The notes below the pieces were generated by a model. That model had not been told where the DNA came from. It saw nothing but the letters and a program-made list of their open reading frames with translations, and ran no database searches. The translations under genes and the position numbers were made by a program. A stretch of DNA of 64,000 nt from Sulfurovum sp. TSL1 (GTDB lineage: Bacteria; Campylobacterota; Campylobacteria; Campylobacterales; Sulfurovaceae). Below are positions 51,689-61,089 of the stretch, one piece after another (position 1 is the first letter of the stretch; each line of letters begins with the position of its first letter). Where the stretch lies: assembly GCF_019972135.1 (NCBI RefSeq), contig NZ_BPFI01000004.1, positions 56,248 through 120,247 of the forward strand, written 5' to 3'.

Positions 51689-52449
51689 GTCTGATTCATA
51701 TTAAAAACCTTTGGAAAAAATATGATGACAATGTTGTACTTGAGAGAATAACCCTCGATATTAAAGAGGGAGAGTTCTGTACACTGGTCGGTCCTTCAGG
51801 ATGCGGGAAGAGTACATTCTTAAAAATGCTCTTAGGACAGGAGACACCCACAAGCGGTACATTCCTGCTTGATGGTAAACCTTTTCCTGATGAGCCGGGA
51901 ATAGAACGTGGAATCGTTTTTCAGCGTTACTCAGTTTTCCCTCATTTAACTGTGTTGGGAAATGTCATGATGGCCATGGAGCTCAAAGCATCAAAATTCT
52001 TTGGGAAATTCTTTGGCACAAAACGTAAAGAAGCTAAAGAGAGTGCCATGGATATGCTTAGGTCAGTCGGCCTTGGCGATGCGGCAGATAAATACCCCAG
52101 CGAACTCTCCGGAGGTATGCAGCAGCGTCTCTCCATTGCACAGTCTTTGGTCAATAAACCAAAGATACTTCTGCTGGATGAACCGTTTGGTGCATTGGAC
52201 CCGGGGATTCGTGCCGATATGCATGCACTCATTTTGGACCTATGGGAAAAGAACAATCTCACGATCGTGATGGTGACCCATGACCTCAAGGAGAGTTTTT
52301 ACCTTGGTACACGTCTGCTTGTCTTTGACAAGGTACGTTATGAACCGCAGGCACCCAACATGTACGGGGCGTTGATCACGTATGACATACCTGTAGGTGA
52401 TACAAGGGAAACGGTCTTAAAAGAAGTAGAAAAATCTATAAATGAATAA
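51685..52449 (+). CDS. ABC transporter ATP-binding protein (NitT/TauT-like)
   Basis: The about 254-aa ATPase has Walker A GPSGCGKSTF (about residue 38), a Q-loop in VFQRYSVFP, signature LSGGMQQRLSIA (about 138), Walker B ILLLDEPFGALD and the switch His in MVTHDLKES. Start is ATG 51685, preceded by AAAGGAGGG; an upstream in-frame start at 51658 lies inside the permease gene. It completes a three-gene importer for the guanidine operon. Confidence 0.93.
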   Translation: MSLIHIKNLWKKYDDNVVLERITLDIKEGEFCTLVGPSGCGKSTFLKMLLGQETPTSGTFLLDGKPFPDEPGIERGIVFQRYSVFPHLTVLGNVMMAMELKASKFFGKFFGTKRKEAKESAMDMLRSVGLGDAADKYPSELSGGMQQRLSIAQSLVNKPKILLLDEPFGALDPGIRADMHALILDLWEKNNLTIVMVTHDLKESFYLGTRLLVFDKVRYEPQAPNMYGALITYDIPVGDTRETVLKEVEKSINE

Positions 52450-52462
52450 AGGAACAACAATA

Positions 52463-53200
52463 ATGATAACAACACATAAAGATTTAAAACCTGAAAGTAT
52501 CCTTCTTGATGAAGTACTTCCGGGAGGCGGCAGATGGTCAAAGATCATCAAACGCGGTGACAAGCTGCGCATTACCACAAAAGATGGCTTAGGTTCTCTT
52601 TCGGCCATGTTCTACAATGCAGATAACACTGCAGAACGTTTTAACTCCGCAGACACGGTTAAACTTCAACATAATGCTTATTTTGGCAAAGGAAGAGTGC
52701 TTTATTCGGAATTGGGCCGCGTGCTTTTTTCGATCACAGATGAGACAACCGGAGGGCTTTTTGATGCCATTGCAGGGATCAGCAACCCGCGTATTGTCAA
52801 AGAGCGTTTCGGTGAGGGAGACTTTGAACATATCCGTAACCGTTATTATAAAAGCGACCGTGAAAACTTTTTGGTCGAACTGGGCAAATACGGTATGGGT
52901 AAACGTGACATGATCCCTGCGATCAACTTCTTTAGAAAAGTCGATGTCAAAGAGGGGAGTAAACTTGAACTTTCACCCCAACGTGCCGAACCAGGAAGTT
53001 ATATCGAACTGCGTGCAGAGATGAATGTACTTTTGGTACTCTCAAACACACCGCATGTGATGGAAGAGGGTGAATACAACCCAAGTGATGTTCAGCTGAC
53101 CCTCCACAAGGCAGATCCTGTCACCGAGGATGACCTATGTATGAACTTTACCCCACAATCCCAGCGTGCTTTCATAAACAATGCACGCTATTTTGCCTAA
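52463..53200 (+). CDS. DUF1989 protein, carboxyguanidine deiminase subunit (larger, UAAP2-type)
   Basis: Proteins of this family were called urea carboxylase-associated. Two different ones together form carboxyguanidine deiminase (CgdAB), which turns carboxyguanidine into allophanate and ammonia. This about 245-aa member matches the longer subfamily, with RGDKLRITTKDGLGSLSAMF near the start and AEPGSYIELRAEMNVLLVLSNTPH later. It lacks the Cys-rich metal loop seen in its partner, suggesting a supporting subunit. Start is ATG 52463 after AAAGGA; the ATG at 52442 overlaps the ATPase end. I do not assign A or B letter. Confidence 0.87.
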   Translation: MITTHKDLKPESILLDEVLPGGGRWSKIIKRGDKLRITTKDGLGSLSAMFYNADNTAERFNSADTVKLQHNAYFGKGRVLYSELGRVLFSITDETTGGLFDAIAGISNPRIVKERFGEGDFEHIRNRYYKSDRENFLVELGKYGMGKRDMIPAINFFRKVDVKEGSKLELSPQRAEPGSYIELRAEMNVLLVLSNTPHVMEEGEYNPSDVQLTLHKADPVTEDDLCMNFTPQSQRAFINNARYFA

Positions 53201-53210
53201 GGAGAGAATG

Positions 53211-53831
53211 ATGAGCAAAGATATTAAAAACGCAGTATACAATGAAAAGGTCGCAGCAGGTGTACCTTGGAGCCATGTGGTCAAAAAAGGGCAAACCCTT
53301 CGTATCATAGACCTTGAAGGGTGTCAGGCAGTTGATACACTTTTTTACAATGCCAATGACCATGAAGAGCGTTACTCGGCCAATGACACAGTCAGAGAAC
53401 AAGGGAGCATCTTTGTGACAACCGGTACAAAACTCATCTCCACCGATGATAATGTGATGATGGAAATTACTGCAGATACCTGTGGTAACCATGACACACT
53501 GGGCGGTCACTGTAGTGCTGAAAGTAATACGGTACGTTATGCACATGATACAAAATATATGCACAGCTGCCGTGACAATTATCTGTTTGAGATCGGTGAG
53601 TTGGAGATGGATCCTCGTGACCTTACCAATAACATCAACTTTTTTATGAATGTACCTATCGAAGAGGACGGATACTTGATTATCGTAGATGGTATCTCTA
53701 AACCGGGTGCCTATGTGGATATGAAGGCAGAGATGGATACTTTGGTACTTGTATCGAACTGTCCGCAGCTCAACAATCCATGTAATGCATTTAATCCGAC
53801 ACCGATTCAGATGGTGATCTGGGAAGACTAA
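53211..53831 (+). CDS. DUF1989 protein, carboxyguanidine deiminase subunit (shorter, UAAP1-type)
   Basis: The about 206-aa partner of the preceding gene. It shares the fold (VKKGQTLRIIDLEGCQAVDT, KPGAYVDMKAEMDTLVLVSN). It also has a Cys/His-rich loop TCGNHDTLGGHCSAESN (about residues 92-108) and Cys residues in MHSCRDN and NNPCNAF that are likely metal ligands or active-site groups. That makes it the more likely catalytic half of the heterodimer. GGAGAG lies just before tandem ATGs at 53208 and 53211. Confidence 0.88.
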   Translation: MSKDIKNAVYNEKVAAGVPWSHVVKKGQTLRIIDLEGCQAVDTLFYNANDHEERYSANDTVREQGSIFVTTGTKLISTDDNVMMEITADTCGNHDTLGGHCSAESNTVRYAHDTKYMHSCRDNYLFEIGELEMDPRDLTNNINFFMNVPIEEDGYLIIVDGISKPGAYVDMKAEMDTLVLVSNCPQLNNPCNAFNPTPIQMVIWED

Positions 53832-53837
53832 GAGATC

Positions 53838-54845
53838 ATGGAAAAGATAAGCAACCTCTTTCGTTCTGACGATGCACTTGTACCGAATATAGTAGCGTGG
53901 ACATATATACTTGGAACTTATCTATTTGGTTTTAGTGCGCTACTGGCAGACTCTATTCTCTATAATATTTTAGGGATCGTTTTTCTTGCCCACAGCATGG
54001 TCATCGCTGCTTATTTTATTCATGAGTGTGCACATGACTCTCTTTTTAAGAAAAGTCATCACAATCATATTTTTGGTGAAATTCTTCTTTGGATCACAGG
54101 TGCTTCATACAGTGATTATGAGGCGATCAAGCATAAGCACGTACGTCATCATATGGATCGTGCAGATATTGTCTCTTTTGATTTTAGAGAAAGACTGCTC
54201 CAGTATCCCAAAACATTAAAGATCATACAGGCCTTGGAATATTTTTATATTCCTGCCTTAGAGCTCATGATGCATGCATTGGTGATCATTTTGCCTTTTG
54301 TCAAAAAGTCACGCAAGCATCTGCGTTCCCGTATTATCACGGTATTAGTGCTGCGTATCGCGTTTTTTGCTGCATTGGCGAGCATCTCTCCAAAGGTTTT
54401 ACTGCTGTACCCTATCGCATATATGATATTTTTAACCATCATGCGTTTTATGGATGTGCATCAGCACACCTATGACCTGTATGAGACACTCGATCAGCCA
54501 AGCGGTGATGAAGTCAAACAGTATGACAGTGCATTTGAAAAACGCAATACTTTTTCAAATGTGTTTTCACTGAAATATCCGTGGTTAAACCTTTTGGTAC
54601 TGAACTTTTCATATCACAATGTACACCACGACAAACAGATGCAGCCCTGGTATCGATTGCCAAAGCTCCATAAAAAGCTCTATGGCAAGGATGAGACACA
54701 GGTTCTCTCCTTTGTCAATTTGCTTAAAAGTTATCATCGTTACCGTGTACAACGGGTGATCAACTCGGACGCAACAAATATCGACGTACATAAAGGCAGA
54801 GACTTTATCGGCGTTGATGGTGTCTCATTTTTGACGGCACATTAA
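53838..54845 (+). CDS. Membrane fatty-acid-desaturase/hydroxylase-type diiron enzyme
   Basis: The 335-aa protein has four to six membrane helices and the three histidine boxes of integral-membrane desaturases and hydroxylases: HECAHD (about residue 69), HKHVRHH (about 104) and HNVHHD (about 264). These bind two irons and use O2 to oxidise C-H bonds. It is located between deiminase and carboxylase genes under guanidine control, 6 bp after the former. The canonical guanidine route has no such step, so it may oxidise an alkylated or larger guanidino compound. The substrate is a guess. Confidence 0.82.
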   Translation: MEKISNLFRSDDALVPNIVAWTYILGTYLFGFSALLADSILYNILGIVFLAHSMVIAAYFIHECAHDSLFKKSHHNHIFGEILLWITGASYSDYEAIKHKHVRHHMDRADIVSFDFRERLLQYPKTLKIIQALEYFYIPALELMMHALVIILPFVKKSRKHLRSRIITVLVLRIAFFAALASISPKVLLLYPIAYMIFLTIMRFMDVHQHTYDLYETLDQPSGDEVKQYDSAFEKRNTFSNVFSLKYPWLNLLVLNFSYHNVHHDKQMQPWYRLPKLHKKLYGKDETQVLSFVNLLKSYHRYRVQRVINSDATNIDVHKGRDFIGVDGVSFLTAH

Positions 54846-54854
54846 GGAGATAAG

Positions 54855-55637
54855 ATGACACAAGTAAAAAAATTCTGGCCGATCCTGACAGGAACACACC
54901 GTTACGAGAAGACACTCTCGACACGTGGTCACGGTAAAGGGGTTATCATAGATGCACCTATCTTGGCTTATCTTATAGAGACGGCCAATGGACGTATCCT
55001 TTATGATGTAGGTTGTGATTACAACAAGATCGTTGATGAAGTGAAGCGCAAGCACTTCTACGAACATGAAGGGTTCCCATTCGGTCCTCCTCAGATGACC
55101 GAAGAGCAGCGTCTTCCCAACCGTCTGGCTGAGCTTGGACTTAGAACAGAAGATGTGGATGTCGTCTTTTGCGGCCATCTCCACTTTGACCATGCCGGGG
55201 GTATCTGTGAATTCTGCAATGCCGAGGTCCATGTGCATGAAAAGGAGCTCGAAGCGGCCCGAGAGCCGGCGGACGAGGCCTATTTCGCCGAGGATTTGGA
55301 TTGCCCGATCAACTGGCGCATTTATAAAGGAGAGTATGACCTTGTCCCCGGTGTCCGTGCCATCGAGACACCTGGCCATACAGCAGGGCACATGTCGATG
55401 ATGATCGAACTGCCCAAAGGAAAACCGATCCTGCTTGCAGGTGATGCTGCAGACCTGAGCGAAAATCTTGAAAAAGAGATCGCTCCGGGACTCTGTTGGC
55501 AGGATAACGAAGCCATGGCGATCGAGAGTATTCGTAAGCTTAAAGAGCTTGCATATCGTTCAGGGGCAGAGATCTGGCCCAATCATGATATGAAGTATTT
55601 TGAATCTAAAAACTGTTTCCCGCAGTTTTTTTCCTAA
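54855..55637 (+). CDS. MBL-fold hydrolase, N-acyl homoserine lactonase-like
   Basis: The 260-aa protein has the metal motif CGHLHFDHAGG (about residue 109), ETPGHTAGHMSMM (about 180), LLAGDAADL (about 198) and a late PNHD. These match the AttM/AiiB-like lactonase group of the metallo-beta-lactamase fold. It probably opens a lactone, lactam or ester. In this operon that could be part of freeing guanidine from a larger molecule. About 55240-55325 is clearly richer in G and C than its neighbours, suggesting recent transfer or recombination. AAGGAG precedes the ATG. Confidence 0.82.
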   Translation: MTQVKKFWPILTGTHRYEKTLSTRGHGKGVIIDAPILAYLIETANGRILYDVGCDYNKIVDEVKRKHFYEHEGFPFGPPQMTEEQRLPNRLAELGLRTEDVDVVFCGHLHFDHAGGICEFCNAEVHVHEKELEAAREPADEAYFAEDLDCPINWRIYKGEYDLVPGVRAIETPGHTAGHMSMMIELPKGKPILLAGDAADLSENLEKEIAPGLCWQDNEAMAIESIRKLKELAYRSGAEIWPNHDMKYFESKNCFPQFFS

Positions 55638-55662
55638 GGTATGAAAGAACCACCTCTTTCCG

Positions 55663-55706
55663 TTTCATAAGACGACTTATGAAATGTAAACGATCGGGAC
55701 GGCCCG
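55663..55706 (+). ncRNA. Guanidine-II (mini-ykkC) riboswitch candidate
   Basis: There are two hairpins with the class-defining ACGR tetraloops. P1 is TTTCATAAG-ACGA-CTTATGAAA (55663-55684), a perfect 9-bp stem. P2 is CGGG-ACGG-CCCG (55695-55706). The 10-nt linker is within the known range for mini-ykkC RNAs. The ribosome site AAGGA (55720-55724) of the carboxylase gene lies 13 nt later. Both loops, the spacing and the gene context fit guanidine-II, a translation-level sensor. A second guanidine class inside a guanidine-I operon would be unusual. Confidence 0.85.
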
Positions 55707-55730
55707 TAAACTTAACTCTAAGGACATAAA

Positions 55731-58700
55731 ATGTTTACTAAAATATTAATCGCCAATCGTGGTGAGATCGCTTGTCGTGTCATACGTACACTTAAGAAGA
55801 TGGGCATTCGATCCGTTGTTGTGTATACTGCTGCAGATGCAGACTCTTTACATGTCAGTATGGCGGATGAATCTTATTATATCGGTCATGGGATTGCCAG
55901 TGAAAGTTATCTTGATAGTAAAAAGATTCTTGATATTGCCAAAGAGAGTGGTGCTCAAGCCATTCACCCCGGTTATGGTTTTTTAAGTGAAAATGCAGCG
56001 TTTGCGAATGCATGTGAAACGGAAGGTATCGCTTTTATCGGACCGCGTACAGAGCATATGCAAAAATTTGGCCTTAAACATACAGCACGCCAATTGGCAG
56101 AAGAGAACAGTGTGCCACTCCTTCCGGGATCTTCGATCTTAACTGATCTGGAAGAGGCGAAGAGAGAGGCGAAACGTATCGTGTATCCTGTCATGTTAAA
56201 AAGTACTGCCGGGGGCGGTGGTATCGGTATGCAGCTGTGCTATGATGAAGAAGAACTTTGTGATGCCTATGAATCAGTGAAGCGTTTAAGTGAAAACAAC
56301 TTCTCTGATGGCGGTATGTTTCTGGAAAAATATGTTGCTTCAGCACGTCACATCGAAGTACAGGTCTTTGGAGACGGAAAAGGATTTGTTGCGACCTTAG
56401 GTGACAGAGATTGTTCGGTCCAACGCCGTAATCAAAAAGTGATCGAGGAGACACCGGCCCCTGGTCTTACGGATGAGACAAGAGAAGCACTCTATGAAGC
56501 AGCAAAAAAATTGACAGCATCTGTTTCTTATCTTTCTGCAGGGACAGTGGAGTTTGTGTATGATACAACTACCAATGCATTTTATTTCCTTGAAGTGAAC
56601 ACACGTCTTCAAGTAGAACACGGGATCACAGAGGAAGTGACAGGGGTTGACCTGGTAGAGTGGATGATACGTCAGGCTTACGGTGAAAACCCGGCACTTT
56701 ATGCGTATGCGCATGCACCAAAGGGACACGCTATACAAGTGCGTGTATATGCGGAAGATCCAGCTAAGAATTTTCAGCCCAGTTCAGGTGTATTAACCCA
56801 TGTAAAATTTGCCGATGACATACGATGTGATACTTTTATTGAAACAGGGCTTGAAGTGTCTGCTTTTTATGATCCGATGATAGCCAAGCTTGTGATCAAA
56901 GCGGACAACAGGGTAGAAGCGTTAGCAAAGATCGTAAAAGCGATTGATGAAACCTCTATAGACGGGATCGAAACGAACCTGAGATATCTAGGGGCGATTG
57001 TCAAATCGGATGTCTTTAAAAAAGGTGAACAGACAACAAAATACCTTAACAGTTTTGAATATCAACCAAAGAGTATAGATGTTTTACGTCCGGGAACACA
57101 AACAAGCATACAGGATTTTCCCGGACGTACAGGCTACTGGGATATCGGTGTACCGCCTTCAGGTCCTTTTGATAATTTCAGTTTTCGTTATGCCAACCGT
57201 ATCGTAGGGAATGATGCGGCAGCCTCAGGTCTGGAGATCGCTATTGCAGGTCCGACACTGCGTTTTAACGCAGATACGACCATAGCCTTGTGCGGAGCGC
57301 AGATCGATGCATTCCTAGATGGTGAAGAGATCGGGATGAATGAGGCAGTCCATGTAAAAGCCGGTAGTACACTCAAGCTGAAAAAAGTGCACAGTCAAGG
57401 ATTTAGAACCTACCTGGCAGTGCGTGGAGGTTTCGATGTTCCAGAATATCTTGGAAGCCGCTCTACCTTTACGCTTGGGCAGTTCGGCGGTCATGCGGGA
57501 CGTACGCTGATCTCAGGTGATGTGCTGCATATCGGTACCTTTACATCCGGTGATGCAGCAGATAAAGCAGTGATACCGCATCAACATTTTGAGAACAGGT
57601 GGGAGATAGGAGTGCTTTACGGACCTCATGGTGCACCGGATTTCTTTACGGATGAAGATATCAAGACCTTTTTTGAGACGGAATGGGAGATCCATTATAA
57701 CTCCAACCGTACAGGTATACGTCTTATCGGTCCTAAGCCTGAATGGGCAAGGACAGATGGAGGAGAAGCAGGACTTCACCCTTCCAATATCCATGACAAT
57801 GCCTATGCTATCGGCGCAGTAGACTTTACAGGAGACATGCCTGTCATCTTGGGACCGGATGGCCCAAGTTTGGGAGGATTTGTCTGTCCGGTAACGATCA
57901 TTAATGCGGAGTTGTGGAAAATGGGCCAACTTCGTGCCGGAGACAGGGTGAAGTTCGTGCCTGTAGAACATGAGACTGCTAAAGAGATGATCCAAGCGCA
58001 GGATGATGCTATTTCAGCGCTTAAGACCTATGATGAGACAGCTTTTCTTTCACCTAAACCTATAGGCTCACCGATCATTTATGCTGATGATGGAGAAGAG
58101 AATCTTCCTTCGATCGTCGTTCGTCAGTCAGGTGACAGTAATATTCTTATCGAATATGGGGAGATGCAGCTGGACATTGAACTGCGGTTTCGAGTACATG
58201 TATTGATGGAGGCACTTAAAGAGGCGGCGATCGAAGGTGTGACAGACATTACACCGGGTATTCGTTCTTTACAGATTCACTTTGAACCAAAAGTGTGTGA
58301 CAGAGCTGTTTTGATCGAGCGACTCAAAGAGATCGAACTGACACTCCCTTCGATCGATGATATCGAAGTGCCTGCGCGTATCGTACACTTGCCGCTTTCA
58401 TGGGATGATGAATCCACCCGTGTTGCGATAGACAAATATATGAAAACGGTGCGTGCAGATGCCCCATGGTGCCCGAGCAATATCGAATTTATCCGTCGTA
58501 TGAACGGCTTGAAGAATATCGAAGAGGTCAAAGAGATCGTTTTTGGTGCGAACTATCTTGTGATGGGGCTGGGAGATGTCTATTTGGGTGCACCTGTGGC
58601 CACTCCGCTTGATCCAAGACACCGTCTGGTCACAACCAAATACAATCCGGCACGTACATGGACGCCTGAAAATGCCGTCGGTATCGGTGGTGCGTATATG

Positions 58701-59330
58701 TGTGTGTACGGTATGGAAGGTCCAGGGGGATATCAGTTTGTCGGACGTACGGTACAGATGTGGAACCGTTATAGACAAACGGCGAACTTTAAAGACGGTA
58801 AGCCGTGGCTGTTGCGTTTCTTTGACCAGATCAAGTTCTATGAAGTCAGTGCAGATGAACTGCATCAGATGCGTGAAGATTTTCCAAGAGGACGTGTGGA
58901 GCTGAAGGTTGAAGAAACAAGTTTCAGTCTCAAAGCGTATAAAGCATTTCTGGAAAAAAATGATGCATCCATCAAAACATTCAAAAAGAGACAGCAGGAT
59001 GCATTTGAGGAAGAGCGTCAAATGTGGGAACGTACGGGACTTGCCAATTTTAGAACCGAAAATACAGAGATCGAAAAACAGACGATGGAGCATATTGAGA
59101 TCGCTGAGAATGCCGAAGCAGTCGAATCACCTGTACAAGGAAGCCTTTGGAAAGTCATGGCAAAACTAGGTGATGTGGTAGAAGAGGGTGGGGTGCTTGC
59201 TATCGCTGAGTCGATGAAGATGGAAGTGGATATAGAAGCACCCGAACACGGAAAGATCACACAGGTACTTTGCAGTGAAGGCGAAAATGTGCAAGCGGGT
59301 AAAATGCTTTTTGTCATTGAACCCCTATAA
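55731..59330 (+). CDS. Urea/guanidine carboxylase (biotin-dependent), probably guanidine carboxylase
   Basis: The 1199-aa enzyme has a biotin carboxylase half (about 1-450: [48 protein letters not shown]). An AHS2/KipA-like part (about 455-760) and an AHS1/KipI-like part (about 785-1010) follow, together forming the carboxyltransferase domain. A linker and a biotin carrier domain (about 1130-1199) complete it, with the biotinyl Lys in ESMKMEV. It carboxylates urea or guanidine with ATP and bicarbonate. Guanidine-I control, guanidine-II leader and the deiminase genes all argue for guanidine. Separating the two by active-site residue was not possible by eye. Confidence 0.93.
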   Translation: MFTKILIANRGEIACRVIRTLKKMGIRSVVVYTAADADSLHVSMADESYYIGHGIASESYLDSKKILDIAKESGAQAIHPGYGFLSENAAFANACETEGIAFIGPRTEHMQKFGLKHTARQLAEENSVPLLPGSSILTDLEEAKREAKRIVYPVMLKSTAGGGGIGMQLCYDEEELCDAYESVKRLSENNFSDGGMFLEKYVASARHIEVQVFGDGKGFVATLGDRDCSVQRRNQKVIEETPAPGLTDETREALYEAAKKLTASVSYLSAGTVEFVYDTTTNAFYFLEVNTRLQVEHGITEEVTGVDLVEWMIRQAYGENPALYAYAHAPKGHAIQVRVYAEDPAKNFQPSSGVLTHVKFADDIRCDTFIETGLEVSAFYDPMIAKLVIKADNRVEALAKIVKAIDETSIDGIETNLRYLGAIVKSDVFKKGEQTTKYLNSFEYQPKSIDVLRPGTQTSIQDFPGRTGYWDIGVPPSGPFDNFSFRYANRIVGNDAAASGLEIAIAGPTLRFNADTTIALCGAQIDAFLDGEEIGMNEAVHVKAGSTLKLKKVHSQGFRTYLAVRGGFDVPEYLGSRSTFTLGQFGGHAGRTLISGDVLHIGTFTSGDAADKAVIPHQHFENRWEIGVLYGPHGAPDFFTDEDIKTFFETEWEIHYNSNRTGIRLIGPKPEWARTDGGEAGLHPSNIHDNAYAIGAVDFTGDMPVILGPDGPSLGGFVCPVTIINAELWKMGQLRAGDRVKFVPVEHETAKEMIQAQDDAISALKTYDETAFLSPKPIGSPIIYADDGEENLPSIVVRQSGDSNILIEYGEMQLDIELRFRVHVLMEALKEAAIEGVTDITPGIRSLQIHFEPKVCDRAVLIERLKEIELTLPSIDDIEVPARIVHLPLSWDDESTRVAIDKYMKTVRADAPWCPSNIEFIRRMNGLKNIEEVKEIVFGANYLVMGLGDVYLGAPVATPLDPRHRLVTTKYNPARTWTPENAVGIGGAYMCVYGMEGPGGYQFVGRTVQMWNRYRQTANFKDGKPWLLRFFDQIKFYEVSADELHQMREDFPRGRVELKVEETSFSLKAYKAFLEKNDASIKTFKKRQQDAFEEERQMWERTGLANFRTENTEIEKQTMEHIEIAENAEAVESPVQGSLWKVMAKLGDVVEEGGVLAIAESMKMEVDIEAPEHGKITQVLCSEGENVQAGKMLFVIEPL

Positions 59331-59338
59331 AAGAGTCC

Positions 59339-60190
59339 ATGATGAAACTGGAAAACTTTAAAACTATGTGGGGATTTGAAGGTGACTTTAAAACTGCCTG
59401 TATACAGGCGAAAAAAGAGGGTTTTGAAGGCATTGAAGGCAAGGCACCTGTAGACAATGCTGCACGTGAGTACTGGAAAGCATGCCTGAAAAAATATGAT
59501 CTTGCTTTTATCGGTGAGATCGTAACAGGAGGAGACTATGTTCCTGTACGTCACCATACCCTGCAAGAGCATATCGATGATGTGAAAAGAGGGATAGAAA
59601 ATGCTTTAGTACTCAATCCGCGTTTTGTGACTTGTATAGGCGGGTATGATGCGTGGCGTGAAGAAGAGAGTATAGCCTTTTTCAAAACTGCTATTGCATT
59701 GGCCAAAAGATATGATATCGAGATCTCTTTTGAAACACATCGGAGCCGTTCTCTTTTTACACCTTGGATAACCGAACGGATGGTCCAAGTAATCCCTGAG
59801 ATCAAACTGACCCTGGATATCAGCCATTGGTGTGTGGTCAGTGAACGTCTGATGGATACAGAGCTTGACACGATCAGGGCCATTGCCCCACATGTATATC
59901 ATATACATGCCCGTGTCGGATATGCACAAGGCCCACAAGTGGCTCATCCGGCTGCACCCGAATACAAAGAAGCTTTGCTTTCTCACCAGAAGTGTTGGGA
60001 GATCATATGGGATGCACAGGGGTCCAATGGTATGAAGATCACAACGATGACGCCTGAATTTGGTCCTGACGGATATCTGCATACGCTTCCTTTTGTCAAT
60101 ACGCCCGTTGCTGACCTATGGGAAATAAACTGCTGGATGGCCAAGAGTGAAAAGAAGCATTTTCATACCTATGCTCAGAAAGGGGCTTAA
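59339..60190 (+). CDS. Sugar-phosphate isomerase/epimerase-like TIM-barrel protein
   Basis: The 283-aa protein fits the xylose-isomerase-like TIM barrel (AP-endonuclease 2 superfamily). Candidate metal ligands are Glu in GFEGIEGK, Glu in ISFETHRSR, Asp and His in LTLDISHWCV (about residues 158-167) and His in YHIHARVG (about 185), with a last Glu in TPEFGPDG. The substrate is unknown; related proteins act on sugars, inositols or hydroxy-acids. It lies 8 bp after the carboxylase, so it is controlled by guanidine here. Start at ATG 59339 or 59342. Confidence 0.75.
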   Translation: MMKLENFKTMWGFEGDFKTACIQAKKEGFEGIEGKAPVDNAAREYWKACLKKYDLAFIGEIVTGGDYVPVRHHTLQEHIDDVKRGIENALVLNPRFVTCIGGYDAWREEESIAFFKTAIALAKRYDIEISFETHRSRSLFTPWITERMVQVIPEIKLTLDISHWCVVSERLMDTELDTIRAIAPHVYHIHARVGYAQGPQVAHPAAPEYKEALLSHQKCWEIIWDAQGSNGMKITTMTPEFGPDGYLHTLPFVNTPVADLWEINCWMAKSEKKHFHTYAQKGA

Positions 60191-60191
60191 G

Positions 60192-61079
60192 ATGAGAGCA
60201 CATCTTCCCGTTCTTGTATTGCTGGGTGCTTCTATACTTTGGGGATTGACATGGATACCTTTGAAAAGTATCAATGCGATGGGAATCGAAGGCATTGGAC
60301 TTATTTTTTTGGCTTACGGTCTATTGACAGCGATACTGGGCCCAGTACTTCTGAAACAATTTCCCCTATGGAAAGAGCACAGAAAGGTGATGCTTCTGAT
60401 CGCACTTTTTGGTGGTGGAGCAAACCTCGCCTTTACCTATGCGCTGATCAATGGTGAAGTCATCCGGGTGATGGTGTTGTTTTACCTCTTGCCTGTATGG
60501 GGTGTAGCAGGAGGCCGAATTTTTTTAAAAGAAGAGATCGACCGGTGGCGTTACCTGGGTGTTTTTTTAGCGATCAGCGGCGCATTTATTATATTGGGCG
60601 GTTTTGAAGTATTGGATGCCCCACCATCATGGATCGATCTGATCGCTTTGGCCTCCGGTTTGTTCTTTGCTATGAATAATCTGCTTTTTAGAGCAGCTCA
60701 ATCCATACCGGTAGGTTCAAAGATCGGTAGTATGTTTTTGGGATGTTTTTCACTGGCAGGGCTATTTTTGCTTGCCGGTATAGAACAATTCCCTATAGCC
60801 ATCACGGAGCATGCATGGCTGATGCTTGTGAGCTATGCTTTGTTCTGGCTTCTTCTGGCCAATATCGGATCCCAATGGAGTGTAACCCATATGGAAGCAG
60901 GACGCTCTTCGATCATTATTATTTTAGAACTGATCACAGCAGTCATATCTGCTACCCTGATCGCAGGAGAAACGATGTCTACGATTGAATATATGGGAGG
61001 TGCACTTATTGTGATGGCAGCTTTCATAGAGGCATTTCGTACTAAAGATGATGAAGTACCGGTCACAACAATTGAATAA
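60192..61079 (+). CDS. EamA/DMT superfamily permease
   Basis: The about 295-aa protein has ten membrane helices in two EamA repeats (first begins LVLLGASILWGLTWIPLKS; second contains DLIALASGLFFAMNNLLF). DMT permeases move small metabolites, often out of the cell. In a guanidine operon it might import a guanidino compound or export an excess product; direction is not visible. It is distinct from the SMR-type guanidinium exporters. Start is ATG 60192 behind AAAGGGG; an upstream frame from 60147 lies in the previous gene. Confidence 0.82.
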   Translation: MRAHLPVLVLLGASILWGLTWIPLKSINAMGIEGIGLIFLAYGLLTAILGPVLLKQFPLWKEHRKVMLLIALFGGGANLAFTYALINGEVIRVMVLFYLLPVWGVAGGRIFLKEEIDRWRYLGVFLAISGAFIILGGFEVLDAPPSWIDLIALASGLFFAMNNLLFRAAQSIPVGSKIGSMFLGCFSLAGLFLLAGIEQFPIAITEHAWLMLVSYALFWLLLANIGSQWSVTHMEAGRSSIIIILELITAVISATLIAGETMSTIEYMGGALIVMAAFIEAFRTKDDEVPVTTIE

Positions 61080-61089
61080 AGGAATATAA

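Noticed and set aside
55731..59330. Ordinary urea carboxylase call
   Set aside because: The domain layout fits either substrate, but guanidine-I and guanidine-II leaders and DUF1989 genes make guanidine more likely.
60147..60191. Upstream start for the DMT permease
   Set aside because: It begins with GTG inside the preceding gene and adds a non-hydrophobic stretch; ATG 60192 has a good ribosome site.
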